A stretch of DNA of 64,000 bases. Origin: FEN-1219 sp963713355. GTDB taxonomy: Bacteria; Pseudomonadota; Gammaproteobacteria; Steroidobacterales; Rariloculaceae. The notes beneath the pieces were generated by a model. It did not search any database, was not told where the DNA came from, and saw only the letters and a list, made by a program, of their open reading frames with translations. The DNA lies in contig CAVQLK010000005.1 in NCBI GenBank assembly GCA_963713355.1, positions 310,001 to 374,000 of the forward strand. The letters are read 5' to 3'. Every line of letters begins with the position of its first letter. The stretch's first letter is position 1. Below are positions 63,548 to 64,000 of the stretch, one piece after another. The position numbers and the translations under genes were made by a program.

Positions 63548-64000
63548 TTGTTTCTCGAACAGTACAAGCTCGAATCCAACCCATTTGCCGCCGGCGCCGC
63601 GAGGCCCGTTTTCGCGTCGCATTCGATGCGCTACGCGCTGCTGAAGCTCGACGAGCTGCTCAGCAAGCACGTTCAGTCGTTGTTCCTGAGCGGTGCCGCA
63701 GGCGTAGGCAAGACGACGCTGATGCGGCAGCGGCTGCGCCAGACCAAAGAGCCCGCCATTGCGTGGATCAAACCGACCTGCGAGACCCGCGAGCAATTGC
63801 TAGCACAGCTGCTCGAGGAAATCGGGCCCGGTGCCGTGGAAGGCTCGGAGACGGAGCTGCGCCGCATCCTGGAGGTTTTCTTGCGCCATCAATCCGGCAA
63901 TGGCCGGTCGGCGTTGATCGTAGCCGACGGACTCGAGCGCTTCGCGGGACCTGTCCTGCGTGAGCTCGAAACCTTGGCGCAGCTGCGGCTGCGCACTCGT
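63548..64000 (+). CDS. GspA/ExeA-like AAA+ ATPase, 3' partial
   Basis: From TTG (63548) one frame stays open to the window end: FLEQYKLESNPFAAGAARPVFASHSMRYALLKLDELL, then Walker A in FLSGAAGVGKTTLMRQRL and a Walker B-like ALIVADGLERF. The opening MxxxYxxxxNPF and the HxxxxxAL helix match the ExeA/GspA/TniB-like ATPases, found in type II secretion accessory complexes and in transposition proteins. A peptidoglycan-binding C-terminus would indicate GspA; the end is outside the window. The start codon is tentative, as its ribosome site (AAGG) is distant. Confidence 0.72.
   Translation, partial: MFLEQYKLESNPFAAGAARPVFASHSMRYALLKLDELLSKHVQSLFLSGAAGVGKTTLMRQRLRQTKEPAIAWIKPTCETREQLLAQLLEEIGPGAVEGSETELRRILEVFLRHQSGNGRSALIVADGLERFAGPVLRELETLAQLRLRTR

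Overview
The window is about 64 kb of high-GC DNA from a gammaproteobacterium. The gene order gives this away: gyrA-serC-(serA)-pheA-aroA-cmk-rpsA-ihfB-lapA-lapB, the infC-rpmI-rplT-pheS-pheT-ihfA-merR run, and the yciK/ubiG/mtaD cluster divergent from gyrA are all typical of that class. The GC content and several secreted-protein families fit the Nevskiales/Steroidobacter-type deep branches better than the Enterobacterales. That placement is an inference; no rRNA gene is present.

Layout. (1) 1-2.6 kb: scpA (5' end missing), scpB, rluB and a RidA-like gene. (2) 2.7-14.6 kb: a tightly packed chemosensory cluster with overlapping genes: a membrane-free MCP with two signalling tips, a triple-CheW adaptor, CheB, a HEAT-repeat protein, CheR, a receiver, CheA, a small STAS-like protein, a second receiver, a two-site CheC phosphatase and a PAS hybrid kinase. 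No flagellar or pilus gene is adjacent. (3) 14.6-22.4 kb: accessory and housekeeping genes, including a NAD-epimerase fused to a VKOR/SPW-like membrane module, a Uma2-type nuclease, a Tat-signal SDR, an EamA transporter and a glycine-rich RRM protein. (4) 22.4-26.5 kb, minus strand: mtaD-ubiG-rmuC-yciK. (5) 26.8-38.5 kb: the gyrA to lapB housekeeping run. (6) 38.6-47 kb: comEA-like, galU, a CoA-transferase, a lone TnpB element, a LigK-type aldolase, an amidase, a LuxR-HTH/VOC fusion, and a WYL regulator divergent from a RibD/DHFR-like gene. (7) 47-53 kb: a decayed accessory zone with a 155-bp palindromic element, orphan hypotheticals, a broken lipocalin-like gene and a deleted tyrosine integrase beside tRNA-Asn. 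(8) 53-63.5 kb: aminotransferase, uvrB, tRNA-Val, a matrixin-like protease, the infC to merR run and tRNA-Pro. (9) The window ends inside a GspA/ExeA-like ATPase gene.

Two cautions. Ten single-base frameshifts interrupt otherwise intact genes between 3 and 33 kb, including essential gyrA. Every one behaves as a one-base insertion, so they look more like consensus errors than biology, and these genes are given here as whole units. Start codons were chosen from ribosome-binding sites and family N-termini, and several are GTG, TTG or, for infC, ATC.
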